This document shows positions 1-7,574 of a DNA stretch of 18,727 nucleotides, in pieces. How positions within the stretch are numbered: the stretch's first letter is position 1; each line of letters begins with the position of its first letter. The stretch is taken from positions 1-18,727 of the forward strand of contig JBBQKY010000032.1 of assembly GCA_038327385.1 (NCBI GenBank), read 5' to 3'. Source of the stretch: JAWWPG01 sp038327385 (GTDB taxonomy: Bacteria > Actinomycetota > Actinomycetes > Propionibacteriales > Nocardioidaceae). The notes below the pieces were generated by a model that did no database searches, had not been told where the DNA came from, and worked only from the letters and a program-made list of their open reading frames with translations. A program made the position numbers and the translations under genes.

Positions 1-1575
1 CTGCCCTGCTCGCTGGCGGTGGCGTTGACGGTGTTCAGCAGGGGGGCGCTGCTCGGGGCGCGGGGGAACTCTGGGGTCATCTTGTCGCAGCTGGTGCGGG
101 CCGGCGCGCAGCAGCTGATGCGCGGCGACCCTGATCAGCCGGGCGCGCTCCTCGCCGACACCCTGTCACGGGCGGCCGATGCGGCGTACGAGGCAGTCGG
201 GGAGCCTGTGGAGGGAACCATCCTCACGGTGGCGCGGGCGGCAGCGGACGCCGCCCAGCAGGCCTTGGCAGCGTTTGCGGCCGAGTCCGCGATGCAGCCC
301 GGCGGCGTCGTAAAGGCGGCCGCCCAGGCAGCACGCGAAGCCGTCGCACGGACGCCCGACCAGCTTCTCGTCCTGAAGGAGGCTGGTGTGGTCGACGCGG
401 GGGGCCGCGGGCTCAGCATCCTCCTGGATGCTGCCGTGGAGGCACTCACGGGGCAGCGGCTCGCGCCGATCGTTCCCTTCGCCGCCGCGGCGGCCAACAG
501 ACACTCCGCTGCCGCGGCGGCCAACAGACACTCCGCTGCCGCGGCTGCCAACGGACACAGTGCGGCGCCGCTCGTCAGGAACGTCACCCGACTCACGGAC
601 CGGGAGCCCGCCGACCCGGAAGGACGGCTCGTCCCGGGCGCCGACCTGTCGGCCGACGGGCCGGGATACGAGGTGATGTACCTGCTCGACTGCGACGACG
701 CGGCCGTCCCGCAGCTTCGCAAGGAGCTGGGCGCCCTCGGCGACTCGCTCGTCGTCGTCGGCGGCGAAGGCCTGTGGAACGTCCATGTCCACGTCGACGA
801 CGTGGGTGCGGCGGTCGAGGCGGGGATCGAAGCCGGTCGACCCTATCGACTGCGGGTGACGCACTTCGCCGACCGCGCGCCGACGAGGTCGCGCCCGACC
901 TCCTCCGATGAGGCGGTGAAGCGCGCCGTTGTGACGTTCGCCGCCGGACCGGGACTCACCGCTCTCTTCCGAGCGGCGGGTGCGGTCGTCCCGGGGCGAC
1001 AGTGGCCGCGTTGCTCGACCGGCGAGGTCCTGCACGCGATCCGTGCCGCGGGAGCGCTCGAGGTGATCGTGCTGCCCAACAAGGCCGACGGGATCCCGGT
1101 CGCCGAGGCCGCCGGGCGGCTGGCACGCGAGCACGGCGTCAGAGTGGCGGTGATCCCGACACGTACCCAGGTCCAGGGGCTGGCAGCTGTCGCCGTGCGA
1201 CAGCCTGGCCGGAGTTTCGACGAGGACATCCTGGCGATGAGCACCGCCGCCAGTCACACCCGGCACGGCGGGGTCACGGTGGCAGCCCGCGATGCGATGA
1301 CGACGGCCGGCCCCTGCCATGAGGGCGACACCCTCGGCATCGTCGAAGCGGACTTCGCCCTGGTCGGGGGCACGCTCGCGGAGGCAGCGGTCGCGGTGGT
1401 GGAGCGGCTGCTGACCGGCGGCGGAGAGCTGGTCACGCTCGTCACCGGGGCCGACTGCCCTGACGACCTCGTCTCCCAGGTGGCGGAGAGGTTGGATCAG
1501 ACGCGTCCGGACGTCGAGCTCGTCGTCCACGCCGGCGGGCAGCCGCGCTACCCCGTCCTCGTCGGAGTCGAGTGA
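1..1575 (+). CDS. DAK2 domain / FakA-like (YloV family) kinase, 5' partial
   Basis: The reading frame is open to the first base of the window, so the true start lies upstream and the metal-binding DGDTGTN-type segment of the DhaL/DAK2 domain is missing. What remains has the family hallmark GARGNSGVILSQ near the left edge, then the rest of the DAK2 helical domain, an alanine-rich linker, the FakA-type middle domain (GYEVMYLLD, LGDSLVVVGG, WNVHVHVDD) and a C-terminal domain with VLPN, VIPT and the typical ending GGQPRYPVLVGVE. In Firmicutes, FakA phosphorylates fatty acids presented by FakB (DegV) proteins; no degV gene is visible here, so the substrate in this organism is inference. The linker carries a 27-bp tandem repeat (484-564). 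The stop overlaps the recG start, which implies translational coupling. Placement beside recG is common in actinobacteria. Family assignment is secure; the kinase role is not proven. Confidence 0.9.
   Translation: MPCSLAVALTVFSRGALLGARGNSGVILSQLVRAGAQQLMRGDPDQPGALLADTLSRAADAAYEAVGEPVEGTILTVARAAADAAQQALAAFAAESAMQPGGVVKAAAQAAREAVARTPDQLLVLKEAGVVDAGGRGLSILLDAAVEALTGQRLAPIVPFAAAAANRHSAAAAANRHSAAAAANGHSAAPLVRNVTRLTDREPADPEGRLVPGADLSADGPGYEVMYLLDCDDAAVPQLRKELGALGDSLVVVGGEGLWNVHVHVDDVGAAVEAGIEAGRPYRLRVTHFADRAPTRSRPTSSDEAVKRAVVTFAAGPGLTALFRAAGAVVPGRQWPRCSTGEVLHAIRAAGALEVIVLPNKADGIPVAEAAGRLAREHGVRVAVIPTRTQVQGLAAVAVRQPGRSFDEDILAMSTAASHTRHGGVTVAARDAMTTAGPCHEGDTLGIVEADFALVGGTLAEAAVAVVERLLTGGGELVTLVTGADCPDDLVSQVAERLDQTRPDVELVVHAGGQPRYPVLVGVE
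484..564. repeat. 27-bp tandem repeat, three copies, in the DAK2-protein linker
   Basis: Units lie at 484-510, 511-537 and 538-564. The first two are identical and the third has several substitutions. Each encodes nine residues, AAAAANRHS (third copy AAAAANGHS then changing), in frame, so copy-number change would lengthen or shorten the linker without a frameshift. The repeat sits between the DAK2 domain and the middle domain. Confidence 0.95.
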
Positions 1576-3764
1576 TGGTCACCCTCGACGCCTCGCTGGG
1601 CCCCGTGTTGGGCAAACGCACGTCGACAGCGCTGGAGAAGGCGTTCGGCTTCACGACGTTGCGGGATCTGGTCACCCACTACCCACGGCGCCTCGACGAC
1701 CGCGGCGCCCTCACCGACATCTCCAACCTGCGCATCGGGGAGCACGCGACGGTGCTCGCGAGGGTGCGGCAGGCTCAGGACTTCCCCTACCGCCAGAAGC
1801 ACACCGCCCGCCCAGGCAAGCGCACCGAGGTCACGATCACCGATGGCCGGCGGGAGCTGTCGGCGACGTTCTTCAACCAGCCGTGGCGAGCCGGGTCGCT
1901 GCGGCCCGGCACCGTCGCGTTCTTCAGCGGCAAGGTCGGAGTGTTCCGCGGTCAGCGCCAACTCACCCAGCCGACCTTCGAGGTGCTCGGCCGCGGCGTC
2001 GACGTCGAGGACCTCGACGACGAGGCCGTGCAGCGCTTCTGGCCGATCTACCCCGCCACCGCCAGAGTGTCCTCCAAGGTGCTGATGAACTGCGTCGCGC
2101 AGGTCCTCGCGGTCCTCGGTGACGTCCCCGAGCACCTCCCCGAGGAGGTACGACGTGCGAACGGCCTGGTCGGCCACGACGAGGCGCTGCACCTGATCCA
2201 CCAGCCCGAGGGTCCGGACGAGTTCCGCAGGGCGCAGCGCCGGCTGCGCTTCGACGAGGCGTTCGTCCTGCAGACCGTTCTCGCGCAGCGCCGGTCGCTC
2301 GCGAGGACGCTCTCCGCCGTACCGAGACCACCGCGCGGCGGCGGACTGGCTGCGCGGTTCGACGAACAGCTGCCCTTCCGGCTCACCGCGGGTCAACGGG
2401 AGATCGGGGACGTCATCGCGGCGGACCTCACTCGCGACTTCCCGATGCAACGGCTCCTGCAGGGGGAGGTCGGGTCAGGCAAGACCGTCGTCGCCGTACG
2501 AGCAATGCTCCAGGTCGTCGACGCCGGAGGCCAGGCGGCCCTACTGGCTCCGACGGAGGTGCTGGCTGCCCAGCACTACCGGGCCATCACTGCCATGCTG
2601 GGGCCGCTCGCGCAGGCCGGGACGCTGACCGGCGACGCCGACGGGACGCGAGCCGCCCTGCTCACCGGCTCGATGGCCGCCGCCCGCCGACGCGGCAGCC
2701 TCGCCGACATCGAGTCGGGTGCCGCCGGAGTCGTCGTCGGCACCCATGCCCTGCTGGAGGACAAGGTGTCGTTCCACGAGCTCGGGATGGTCGTGATCGA
2801 CGAGCAGCACCGTTTCGGCGTCGAGCAGCGCGCCGCCCTCACGGCCAAGGCGGGGTTCACGCCGCCGCATGTCCTGGTGATGACGGCGACGCCAATCCCG
2901 CGCACGGTCGCGATGACGGTGTTCGGGGACCTCGACGTGTCGACGCTTCGTGAGCTGCCGGCCGGGAGGTCACCGATCCAGACGTCGGTCGTTCCGCCCG
3001 AGCAACCGTCCTGGCTGGACAGGGGCTGGCAGCGGGTCCGCGAGGAGGTGGTCGCCGGACACCAGGCCTATGTGGTCTGCCCGCGGATCGGCGGCGAGGC
3101 GGAGTCGGCGATGGAGGAGTCCCAGCCAGACGACACGTACGTGCCGGGGCGGCCACCTCTTGCCGTCGCCGACGTTGCAGCCTCGCTGATCGGCGGGCCG
3201 CTTGCGGACCTACGGGTGTACCTGCTCCACGGAAGGATGCCCGGCGAGGAGAAGGACGACGTGATGCGCCGGTTCGCCGCGGGGGACATCGAGGTGCTGG
3301 TCTCGACCACCGTCATCGAGGTCGGTGTCGACGTACCGAATGCGACCGTGATGGTGGTCATGGACGCCGACCGCTTCGGGGTCTCCTCGCTGCACCAGCT
3401 GCGGGGGCGGGTCGGTCGCGGAGACGCCGCCGGCTTGTGCCTGCTCGTCACCGAAGCGCCGGAGGGTTCGCCCTCCCGGGCACGGCTGGACGCCGTGGCC
3501 GTGACGTCGGACGGCTTCGAGCTGTCCCAGCTCGACCTCGAGACCCGGCGAGAGGGCGACGTGCTCGGCGCCACGCAGTCCGGTCGTCGCTCGAGCCTCA
3601 AGCTGCTGTCCGTCCTCCGCGACGGTGACGTCATCACCGCCGCCCGGGAAGCCGCCGAGCGCCTCGTGTCCGACGACCCGCTGCTCGACCGCGCACCGGC
3701 GCTGGCCGCCGAGGTGGGGCGCCTGCTATCCGACGAGCAGGCCGGCTTCCTGGAGAAGACCTAA
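1575..3764 (+). CDS. recG: ATP-dependent DNA helicase RecG
   Basis: RecG remodels stalled replication forks and branch-migrates Holliday junctions. The 729-residue protein has the N-terminal wedge/OB-fold region (roughly residues 45-150, beginning ALTDISNLRIGEHATVLARV), Walker A GEVGSGKT at about residue 297, the DEQH box at about 409 (VVIDEQHRFGVEQR), MTATPIPRT at about 436, and motif VI QLRGRVGRG near 607. Length matches the family. ATG at 1575 is preferred because it shares a base with the upstream stop (TGATG) and gives the usual MVTLD-type N-terminus; GTG at 1572 in the same frame is the alternative. Nothing looks broken. The identification is firm. Confidence 0.97.
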   Translation: MVTLDASLGPVLGKRTSTALEKAFGFTTLRDLVTHYPRRLDDRGALTDISNLRIGEHATVLARVRQAQDFPYRQKHTARPGKRTEVTITDGRRELSATFFNQPWRAGSLRPGTVAFFSGKVGVFRGQRQLTQPTFEVLGRGVDVEDLDDEAVQRFWPIYPATARVSSKVLMNCVAQVLAVLGDVPEHLPEEVRRANGLVGHDEALHLIHQPEGPDEFRRAQRRLRFDEAFVLQTVLAQRRSLARTLSAVPRPPRGGGLAARFDEQLPFRLTAGQREIGDVIAADLTRDFPMQRLLQGEVGSGKTVVAVRAMLQVVDAGGQAALLAPTEVLAAQHYRAITAMLGPLAQAGTLTGDADGTRAALLTGSMAAARRRGSLADIESGAAGVVVGTHALLEDKVSFHELGMVVIDEQHRFGVEQRAALTAKAGFTPPHVLVMTATPIPRTVAMTVFGDLDVSTLRELPAGRSPIQTSVVPPEQPSWLDRGWQRVREEVVAGHQAYVVCPRIGGEAESAMEESQPDDTYVPGRPPLAVADVAASLIGGPLADLRVYLLHGRMPGEEKDDVMRRFAAGDIEVLVSTTVIEVGVDVPNATVMVVMDADRFGVSSLHQLRGRVGRGDAAGLCLLVTEAPEGSPSRARLDAVAVTSDGFELSQLDLETRREGDVLGATQSGRRSSLKLLSVLRDGDVITAAREAAERLVSDDPLLDRAPALAAEVGRLLSDEQAGFLEKT

Positions 3765-3869
3765 CCGAGGTTCCGCAGCCGGAGCGGAGCTTGCACGACA
3801 GGCAGGTGGTGGCGGACATATGCTGCTGAGGTGCATCCGGTCTATCCGGGGCCGGTGGGTGAGGGTCGT

Positions 3870-4961
3870 ATGACTGGAGCAAGGATTCAGGCCGGGCTTT
3901 TCTGTGCTTCGGCGTTGGTCTTGGCGGCGACGGCGCTGCCGGCCGATGCATCCGGACCGGCTGCGGGGTCAGTCGCACCTTCTGTTGCTCACGTTGATCA
4001 GGGGTTGACGGCCGTCAGCGCCGACTCACGATCGGACGCGTGGGCGATCGGGTACCGCGGCGACAGGCCCGTCGTCAAGCACTGGGATGGCGCGACGTGG
4101 GCGTCGGTGCCGGTTCAGCAACCGGGGACCGCCGCCAACGAGCTGCACGCCGTGGACGCGCTGTCGCCGACCGACGTGTGGGTGGTCGGGGAGTACGGGT
4201 CCGGATCGGGTGACCTCCCGTTGGTCGAGCACTGGGACGGCACCGGCTTCACGGTGGTGCCCATCCTGAACCCGTCTAGTCAGTCAGCGGCCCTGTGGGG
4301 AATCAGCGCGGTTTCGTCGACCAACATCTGGGCCGTGGGGGACAAGGGCGGGGCCGATCCCTCGCTGATCGAGCACTGGGACGGCACCAGGTGGCGTGTC
4401 GTGGCGAGTCCCACCGGCGGCACCCAGTATGTCGGGCTGGCGGGGGTAACGACCATCTCACGGCACGACGTGTGGGCCTCCGGTGCCAACATCGACCACT
4501 GGAACGGTCGGCGCTGGAGGGTTGTGACCACCCTCCAGGACGGTTCTCTGACCGACTTGAGCGGTGACTCCGCGACCGATGTGTGGGGCGTCGGTCCGGC
4601 CACCAGCCCTGACGGCTTCGCCGAGCATTGGGACGGGAACAGCTGGTCGTTGGTGCTCACCTCATGCAGCTACAGCGACTTCGGCGGTGTTGCGGCCGTG
4701 GCCGCCGACGACGTCTGGGTCGTCGGCGAGTGCACGGGCCAGCAGTTCGGCCACCAGCGGGTCGCGATCTACCACTGGAACGGGTCGACATGGAGACACC
4801 TCCGTAACCCTCACCCTGGTCAGCTGTCTGGCGTCAGCGCTGTTTCGGCGAACAACGCCTGGGCAGTCGGCTCCCACTTCACCAAGCGTTCCTCCTTCCG
4901 CAAGAATTTGATCGAGCACTGGGACGGGACCAGCTGGACGGCATACCGGGCTACCGGGTAG
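3870..4961 (+). CDS. Secreted seven-repeat protein, probable beta-propeller
   Basis: The function is not recognised. The first 27 residues form a signal peptide (hydrophobic GLFCASALVLAATAL, then AxA cleavage site ADA), so export is likely. The rest is seven repeats of about 40-50 residues. Each pairs a [DN]xWxxG strand (DAWAIG, DVWVVG, NIWAVG, DVWASG, DVWGVG, DVWVVG, NAWAVG) with an H-W-[DN]-G turn (first near residue 71, last near 350). Exactly seven of each motif suggests a seven-bladed propeller, a fold used for ligand binding or as a scaffold. There is no transmembrane helix after the signal, no sortase motif and no catalytic signature. ATG 3870 is chosen because it begins the signal peptide and follows GGTGGGTGAGGG; GTG 3831 in frame would spoil it. 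The gene separates recG from rsmD, and its base composition seems slightly less GC-rich than its neighbours. Fold inferred, function unknown. Confidence 0.8.
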   Translation: MTGARIQAGLFCASALVLAATALPADASGPAAGSVAPSVAHVDQGLTAVSADSRSDAWAIGYRGDRPVVKHWDGATWASVPVQQPGTAANELHAVDALSPTDVWVVGEYGSGSGDLPLVEHWDGTGFTVVPILNPSSQSAALWGISAVSSTNIWAVGDKGGADPSLIEHWDGTRWRVVASPTGGTQYVGLAGVTTISRHDVWASGANIDHWNGRRWRVVTTLQDGSLTDLSGDSATDVWGVGPATSPDGFAEHWDGNSWSLVLTSCSYSDFGGVAAVAADDVWVVGECTGQQFGHQRVAIYHWNGSTWRHLRNPHPGQLSGVSAVSANNAWAVGSHFTKRSSFRKNLIEHWDGTSWTAYRATG

Positions 4962-5032
4962 TCCGAGGGTGAGTCGTGCGAGCTGACCGCGGCAACGGGC
5001 AGTCAGCACTGGCCGATTGATGGAGAGAGGGC

Positions 5033-5638
5033 ATGACGCGGATCATCGCCGGCGCGGCCCGGGGGCGCCAGCTGCGGACCCCGGCGGGGGCAGCAACCCG
5101 GCCGACGGCCGACCGGGTGCGCGAAGGCCTCTTCAGCTCGTTGGAGTCCACGTTCGGCACGCTACGCGGGGTGTCCTTCCTCGACCTGTTCGCCGGCTCG
5201 GGCGCCGTGGGGCTCGAGGCCGCGTCTCGGGGGGCTGCCTGGGTGACCTTCGTCGACCTCGAGCGGTCGGCCACGGCACTGATCGCGGCGAACGCCCGCA
5301 CGCTGGGCTTCGACCAGCTGGACGTCGTCACCGTCGCCGCCTCGGCACTGGCTCGCACGCCGCCCGTCAGGATCTTCGACGTGGCGTTCTTGGACCCGCC
5401 GTACGACGTCGCGAGCGGCAGCATCACGCCCGTGCTGACCGGCTTGGCTGAGCTCGGCTGGCTGGCTGCTGAGGCTGTCGTGGTCGTGGAGCGCTCCCGG
5501 CGATCGGACCGGTGGGAGTGGCCGAGAGGCTTCGTGGCCGATCGTGACCGCAGGTACGGCGACACCGTGCTTTGGTACGGTCGCTTCGAGCCGCCGGCGG
5601 GAAGATCCTCGGTGCCGGTGCCGCCCGAGGAGGAGTGA
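5033..5638 (+). CDS. rsmD: 16S rRNA (guanine966-N2)-methyltransferase RsmD
   Basis: The enzyme uses S-adenosylmethionine to methylate G966 of 16S rRNA during 30S assembly. The protein is 201 residues, the usual size. It starts MTRIIAGAARGRQL, typical of the family, followed by RPTADRVREGLF, the SAM-binding motif I FLDLFAGSGAVGLEAASRG (residues 49-67) and the catalytic N-methyltransferase motif DPPY (121-124). A purine-rich Shine-Dalgarno (GGAGAGAGGG) precedes ATG 5033. The stop overlaps the coaD ATG (TGATG, 5636-5640), the usual rsmD-coaD coupling. The C-terminal tail ending PPEEE also encodes coaD's ribosome site AGGAGGAG. Confidence 0.96.
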   Translation: MTRIIAGAARGRQLRTPAGAATRPTADRVREGLFSSLESTFGTLRGVSFLDLFAGSGAVGLEAASRGAAWVTFVDLERSATALIAANARTLGFDQLDVVTVAASALARTPPVRIFDVAFLDPPYDVASGSITPVLTGLAELGWLAAEAVVVVERSRRSDRWEWPRGFVADRDRRYGDTVLWYGRFEPPAGRSSVPVPPEEE

Positions 5639-6144
5639 TGGCGAGAGCGGTGTGCCCGGGCTCCTTCGACCCGCCGACGATGGGCCACCTCGATATCATC
5701 TGCAGGGCTGCTGCGTTGTTCGACGAGGTCACCGTGGCGGTGCTCGTCAACGACCGGAAGGCCGGCCTGTTCAGCGTCGACGAGCGCCTGGAGATGCTTC
5801 GAGACGTCGTCGCTGACCTCGGCAACGTCGCGGTGGACTCGTTCTCCGGCCTGCTCGTGAACTACTGCGTCGAGAACGGCATGACGGCCATCGTCAAGGG
5901 GCTCCGGGCCGTGACCGACTTCGACTACGAGCTGCAGATGGCCCAGATGAACCAGAGCCTGGCGGGCATCGAGAGCGTGTTCCTGCCAACCAGCCCCGGA
6001 CTGTCCTTCGTCGCGTCGAGCCTGGTCAAGGAGGTGGCGCGATTTGGCGGCGACGTCGGAGGGCTCGTACCGTCACAGGTGGCCGAGAGGCTGGCGAGCC
6101 GACAGGGGCCGTCCCCGAGCCCCGCCGGCGACGCCGGCACCTGA
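5638..6144 (+). CDS. coaD: Pantetheine-phosphate adenylyltransferase (PPAT)
   Basis: CoaD transfers AMP from ATP to 4'-phosphopantetheine, the penultimate step of coenzyme A synthesis. The 168-residue protein has the nucleotidyltransferase signature GSFDPPTMGHLDII (TxGH at residues 14-17), the KGLRAVTDFDYELQMAQMN block (88-105) and SSLVKEVARFGGDV (127-140) that line the active site. ATG 5638 is fixed by the canonical MARAVCPGSFDP start, by AGGAGGAG inside the end of rsmD, and by the one-base overlap with the rsmD stop; an upstream GTG in frame would add 22 unrelated residues. Confidence 0.97.
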   Translation: MARAVCPGSFDPPTMGHLDIICRAAALFDEVTVAVLVNDRKAGLFSVDERLEMLRDVVADLGNVAVDSFSGLLVNYCVENGMTAIVKGLRAVTDFDYELQMAQMNQSLAGIESVFLPTSPGLSFVASSLVKEVARFGGDVGGLVPSQVAERLASRQGPSPSPAGDAGT

Positions 6145-6156
6145 GGAAGGCACGTC

Positions 6157-6708
6157 GTGGAAGTCGAAGAGCTGGTGGCGCAGCTGCGATCGGTCGTCGA
6201 GGACGCCCGCGCCATGCCGATGTCGGCGTCTGCCGTCATCAACCGCGCCGCGGTCCTGGACCTCATCACCCGGCTCGAACAGGCGCTGCCGTCCGCCTTT
6301 GCCGGCCAGGACGAGGTGGTGTCCGGTCGCGACGCCGTGCTGGCCGAGGGGGAGGAGGCGTCACGAGAGATCGTCGCGGCGGCCGAGCGCGAGCGTGACC
6401 GGCTTGTCGGCGAGACGGAGGTGCTCCGGCTGGCGGCGGCGGAGGCCGACCGCGAACGCGCCGCCGCACGGGCCGAGGCCGAGGAGCTGCGCAAGGACAC
6501 CGACGCGTACGTCGACACCCGGCTCGCCACGTTCGAGATCACCCTCACCAAGACCCTCGAGGCGGTCTCCCGTGGCCGCTCACGGCTGCAGGGCCGATCG
6601 CACTTCGACGCCCTGGGGGAGTCCGCCGCCGACGGGGCCGGCTCCCACGACGGCGCTCTCACCACGCCGGCTGAGCTGCGCAGCCAGCCGTCGGACGAGA
6701 CCGGCTGA
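6157..6708 (+). CDS. SepIVA-like DivIVA-family coiled-coil protein
   Basis: The protein has 183 residues. From memory it resembles mycobacterial SepIVA (Rv2927c/MSMEG_2416), a DivIVA-domain protein needed for septation and polar envelope growth. Shared landmarks are the VVEDARAMPMSASAVINRA N-terminus, the central charged alanine/glutamate-rich coiled coil (about 62-118), and the C-terminal block DAYVDTRLATFEITLTKTLEAVSRGRSRL (from about 117). It is shorter than the mycobacterial protein (245 residues), mainly through a reduced coiled coil. The GTG start has a good Shine-Dalgarno (GAGGAAGG, six bases upstream). Position just before the DUF177 gene matches the mycobacterial order. Automated pipelines may label it 'ATP synthase B-like' or 'cell division initiation protein'. 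Family call is fairly strong; a role in division here is inference. Confidence 0.8.
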   Translation: MEVEELVAQLRSVVEDARAMPMSASAVINRAAVLDLITRLEQALPSAFAGQDEVVSGRDAVLAEGEEASREIVAAAERERDRLVGETEVLRLAAAEADRERAAARAEAEELRKDTDAYVDTRLATFEITLTKTLEAVSRGRSRLQGRSHFDALGESAADGAGSHDGALTTPAELRSQPSDETG

Positions 6709-6723
6709 CCGATACCTCCTGAT

Positions 6724-6752
6724 TTGGTGGGCTGCCAACCAGCGGCTAGGCT
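6724..6752 (+). promoter_or_regulatory. Candidate housekeeping-sigma promoter for yceD-rpmF-rnc-mutM
   Basis: TTGGTG (6724-6729) and TAGGCT (6747-6752) are separated by 17 bases, the optimal spacing for a primary-sigma promoter. The start site would fall near 6759, leaving a leader of about 54 bases before the yceD ATG. The extended -10 string TAGGCTAAACCG is nearly repeated upstream of ffh. No transcription data are available. Confidence 0.5.
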
Positions 6753-6761
6753 AAACCGCTG

Positions 6762-6775
6762 CCTTCCTTGGAAGG
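6762..6775 (+). other. Short perfect inverted repeat in the yceD leader
   Basis: CCTTCC (6762-6767) and GGAAGG (6770-6775) are separated by TT. The repeat lies at the predicted 5' end of the transcript, and its right arm is a strong Shine-Dalgarno-like sequence that could serve an in-frame TTG at 6783. With a two-base loop it would be a tight hairpin or a DNA site. Function unknown. Confidence 0.4.
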
Positions 6776-6812
6776 AAGTGGTTTGAAGTGCCCGGCCATC
6801 GGAAGTCTGTGC

Positions 6813-7376
6813 ATGCGTCTCGATCCGCGCTCGCCGCTCGTCATCAGCACCCATGACCTCGGCAGGCGACCTGGCGTGATGCGCGAGCTCAGCCTTTCAG
6901 TTCCGGCGCCCCCAGACCTCAGAGTGGAGCTCGTTGGCGTCCCGCCAGGATCTCCGGTGGAGCTGCAGCTGCGGCTCGAGTCGGTGATGGAGGGAGTGCT
7001 CGCGTCGGGTACGGCGCGGGTGCTGCTCGACGGGGAGTGCGCTCGGTGCCTGGACGCGATCGCCGACGATGTCGACGTCGCGCTCCAGGAGCTGTTCGTC
7101 TACCCGGAGAGCGACGCCGAGGAGGACGAAGCCGCCCGCCTCGACGGCAAGCTGCTCGACCTCGAATCGATGCTCCGCGACGCCATCGTGCTGGCGCTTC
7201 CGTTCCGGCCGGTGTGCCGAGCGGACTGCCCTGGCCTGTGTCCCGAGTGTGGGACACACCTGGCTGAGGACCTCGGGCACACTCACACCGAGGGTTCCGA
7301 CCCCCGGTGGGCAGCGCTGGCGCTAGTGCATGCAGAAGAACCAGCCGCACCTGCGGCGGTCGAAGACGAGGAGTGA
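6813..7376 (+). CDS. yceD: YceD / DUF177 family protein
   Basis: This family is almost always encoded directly before rpmF and is linked to ribosome (23S rRNA) biogenesis; its biochemical role is not well defined. The 187-residue protein has the expected N-terminus DPRSPLVISTHDLGRRPG, an ECARCL pair (C76, C79), an acidic stretch, and a C-terminal metal-binding-like cluster CRADCPGLCPECGTHLAEDL (C135, C139, C143, C146). ATG 6813 is preferred because homologues begin near this point and GGAAG (6801-6805) lies seven bases upstream. TTG 6783, behind GGAAGGAAG, would add ten residues and TTG 6768 fifteen. Only three bases separate it from rpmF. Confidence 0.9.
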   Translation: MRLDPRSPLVISTHDLGRRPGVMRELSLSVPAPPDLRVELVGVPPGSPVELQLRLESVMEGVLASGTARVLLDGECARCLDAIADDVDVALQELFVYPESDAEEDEAARLDGKLLDLESMLRDAIVLALPFRPVCRADCPGLCPECGTHLAEDLGHTHTEGSDPRWAALALVHAEEPAAPAAVEDEE

Positions 7377-7379
7377 ACC

Positions 7380-7565
7380 GTGGCCGTCCCGAAGCGCAAG
7401 ATGTCACGCAGCAACACGCGACACCGGCGGTCGCAGTGGAAGGCCGTGGCTCCGGCCCTGGTCACCTGCGCGAACCCCGCCTGTCTGTCCAAGCACCTGT
7501 CACACCGCGCCTGCCCGTCCTGCGGCCAGTACGGTGCCCGTGCCGACCGACGTCAAGTCCTCTGA
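7380..7565 (+). CDS. rpmF: Large-subunit ribosomal protein bL32 (zinc-binding, C+ form)
   Basis: The 61-residue protein starts with the diagnostic MAVPKRKMSRSNTRHRRSQW and carries four cysteines (C30, C35, C45, C48) that form the zinc ribbon of C+ type bL32. Many actinobacteria also keep a zinc-free, Zur-controlled L32 paralogue; none is in this window. The GTG start follows the yceD stop by three bases, with GAGGAG in the yceD tail as ribosome site. Confidence 0.97.
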   Translation: MAVPKRKMSRSNTRHRRSQWKAVAPALVTCANPACLSKHLSHRACPSCGQYGARADRRQVL

Positions 7566-7574
7566 CAGCTCGAC

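Noticed and set aside
166..1530. 454-residue open frame on the minus strand opposite the DAK2 gene
   Set aside because: It is antisense to a clearly conserved protein, has no recognisable domain, and long antisense frames are expected at this GC content.
1548..2450. 300-residue minus-strand frame opposite recG
   Set aside because: Low-complexity, basic and acidic runs with no motif; shadow of the recG codon bias.
3791..3824. TTGCAC and TATGCT as a promoter for the propeller gene
   Set aside because: The spacing is 22 bases, too long for a normal primary-sigma promoter.
6788..6856. 22-codon leader peptide overlapping the start of yceD
   Set aside because: It is out of frame with yceD, has no run of regulatory codons, and nothing supports translation.
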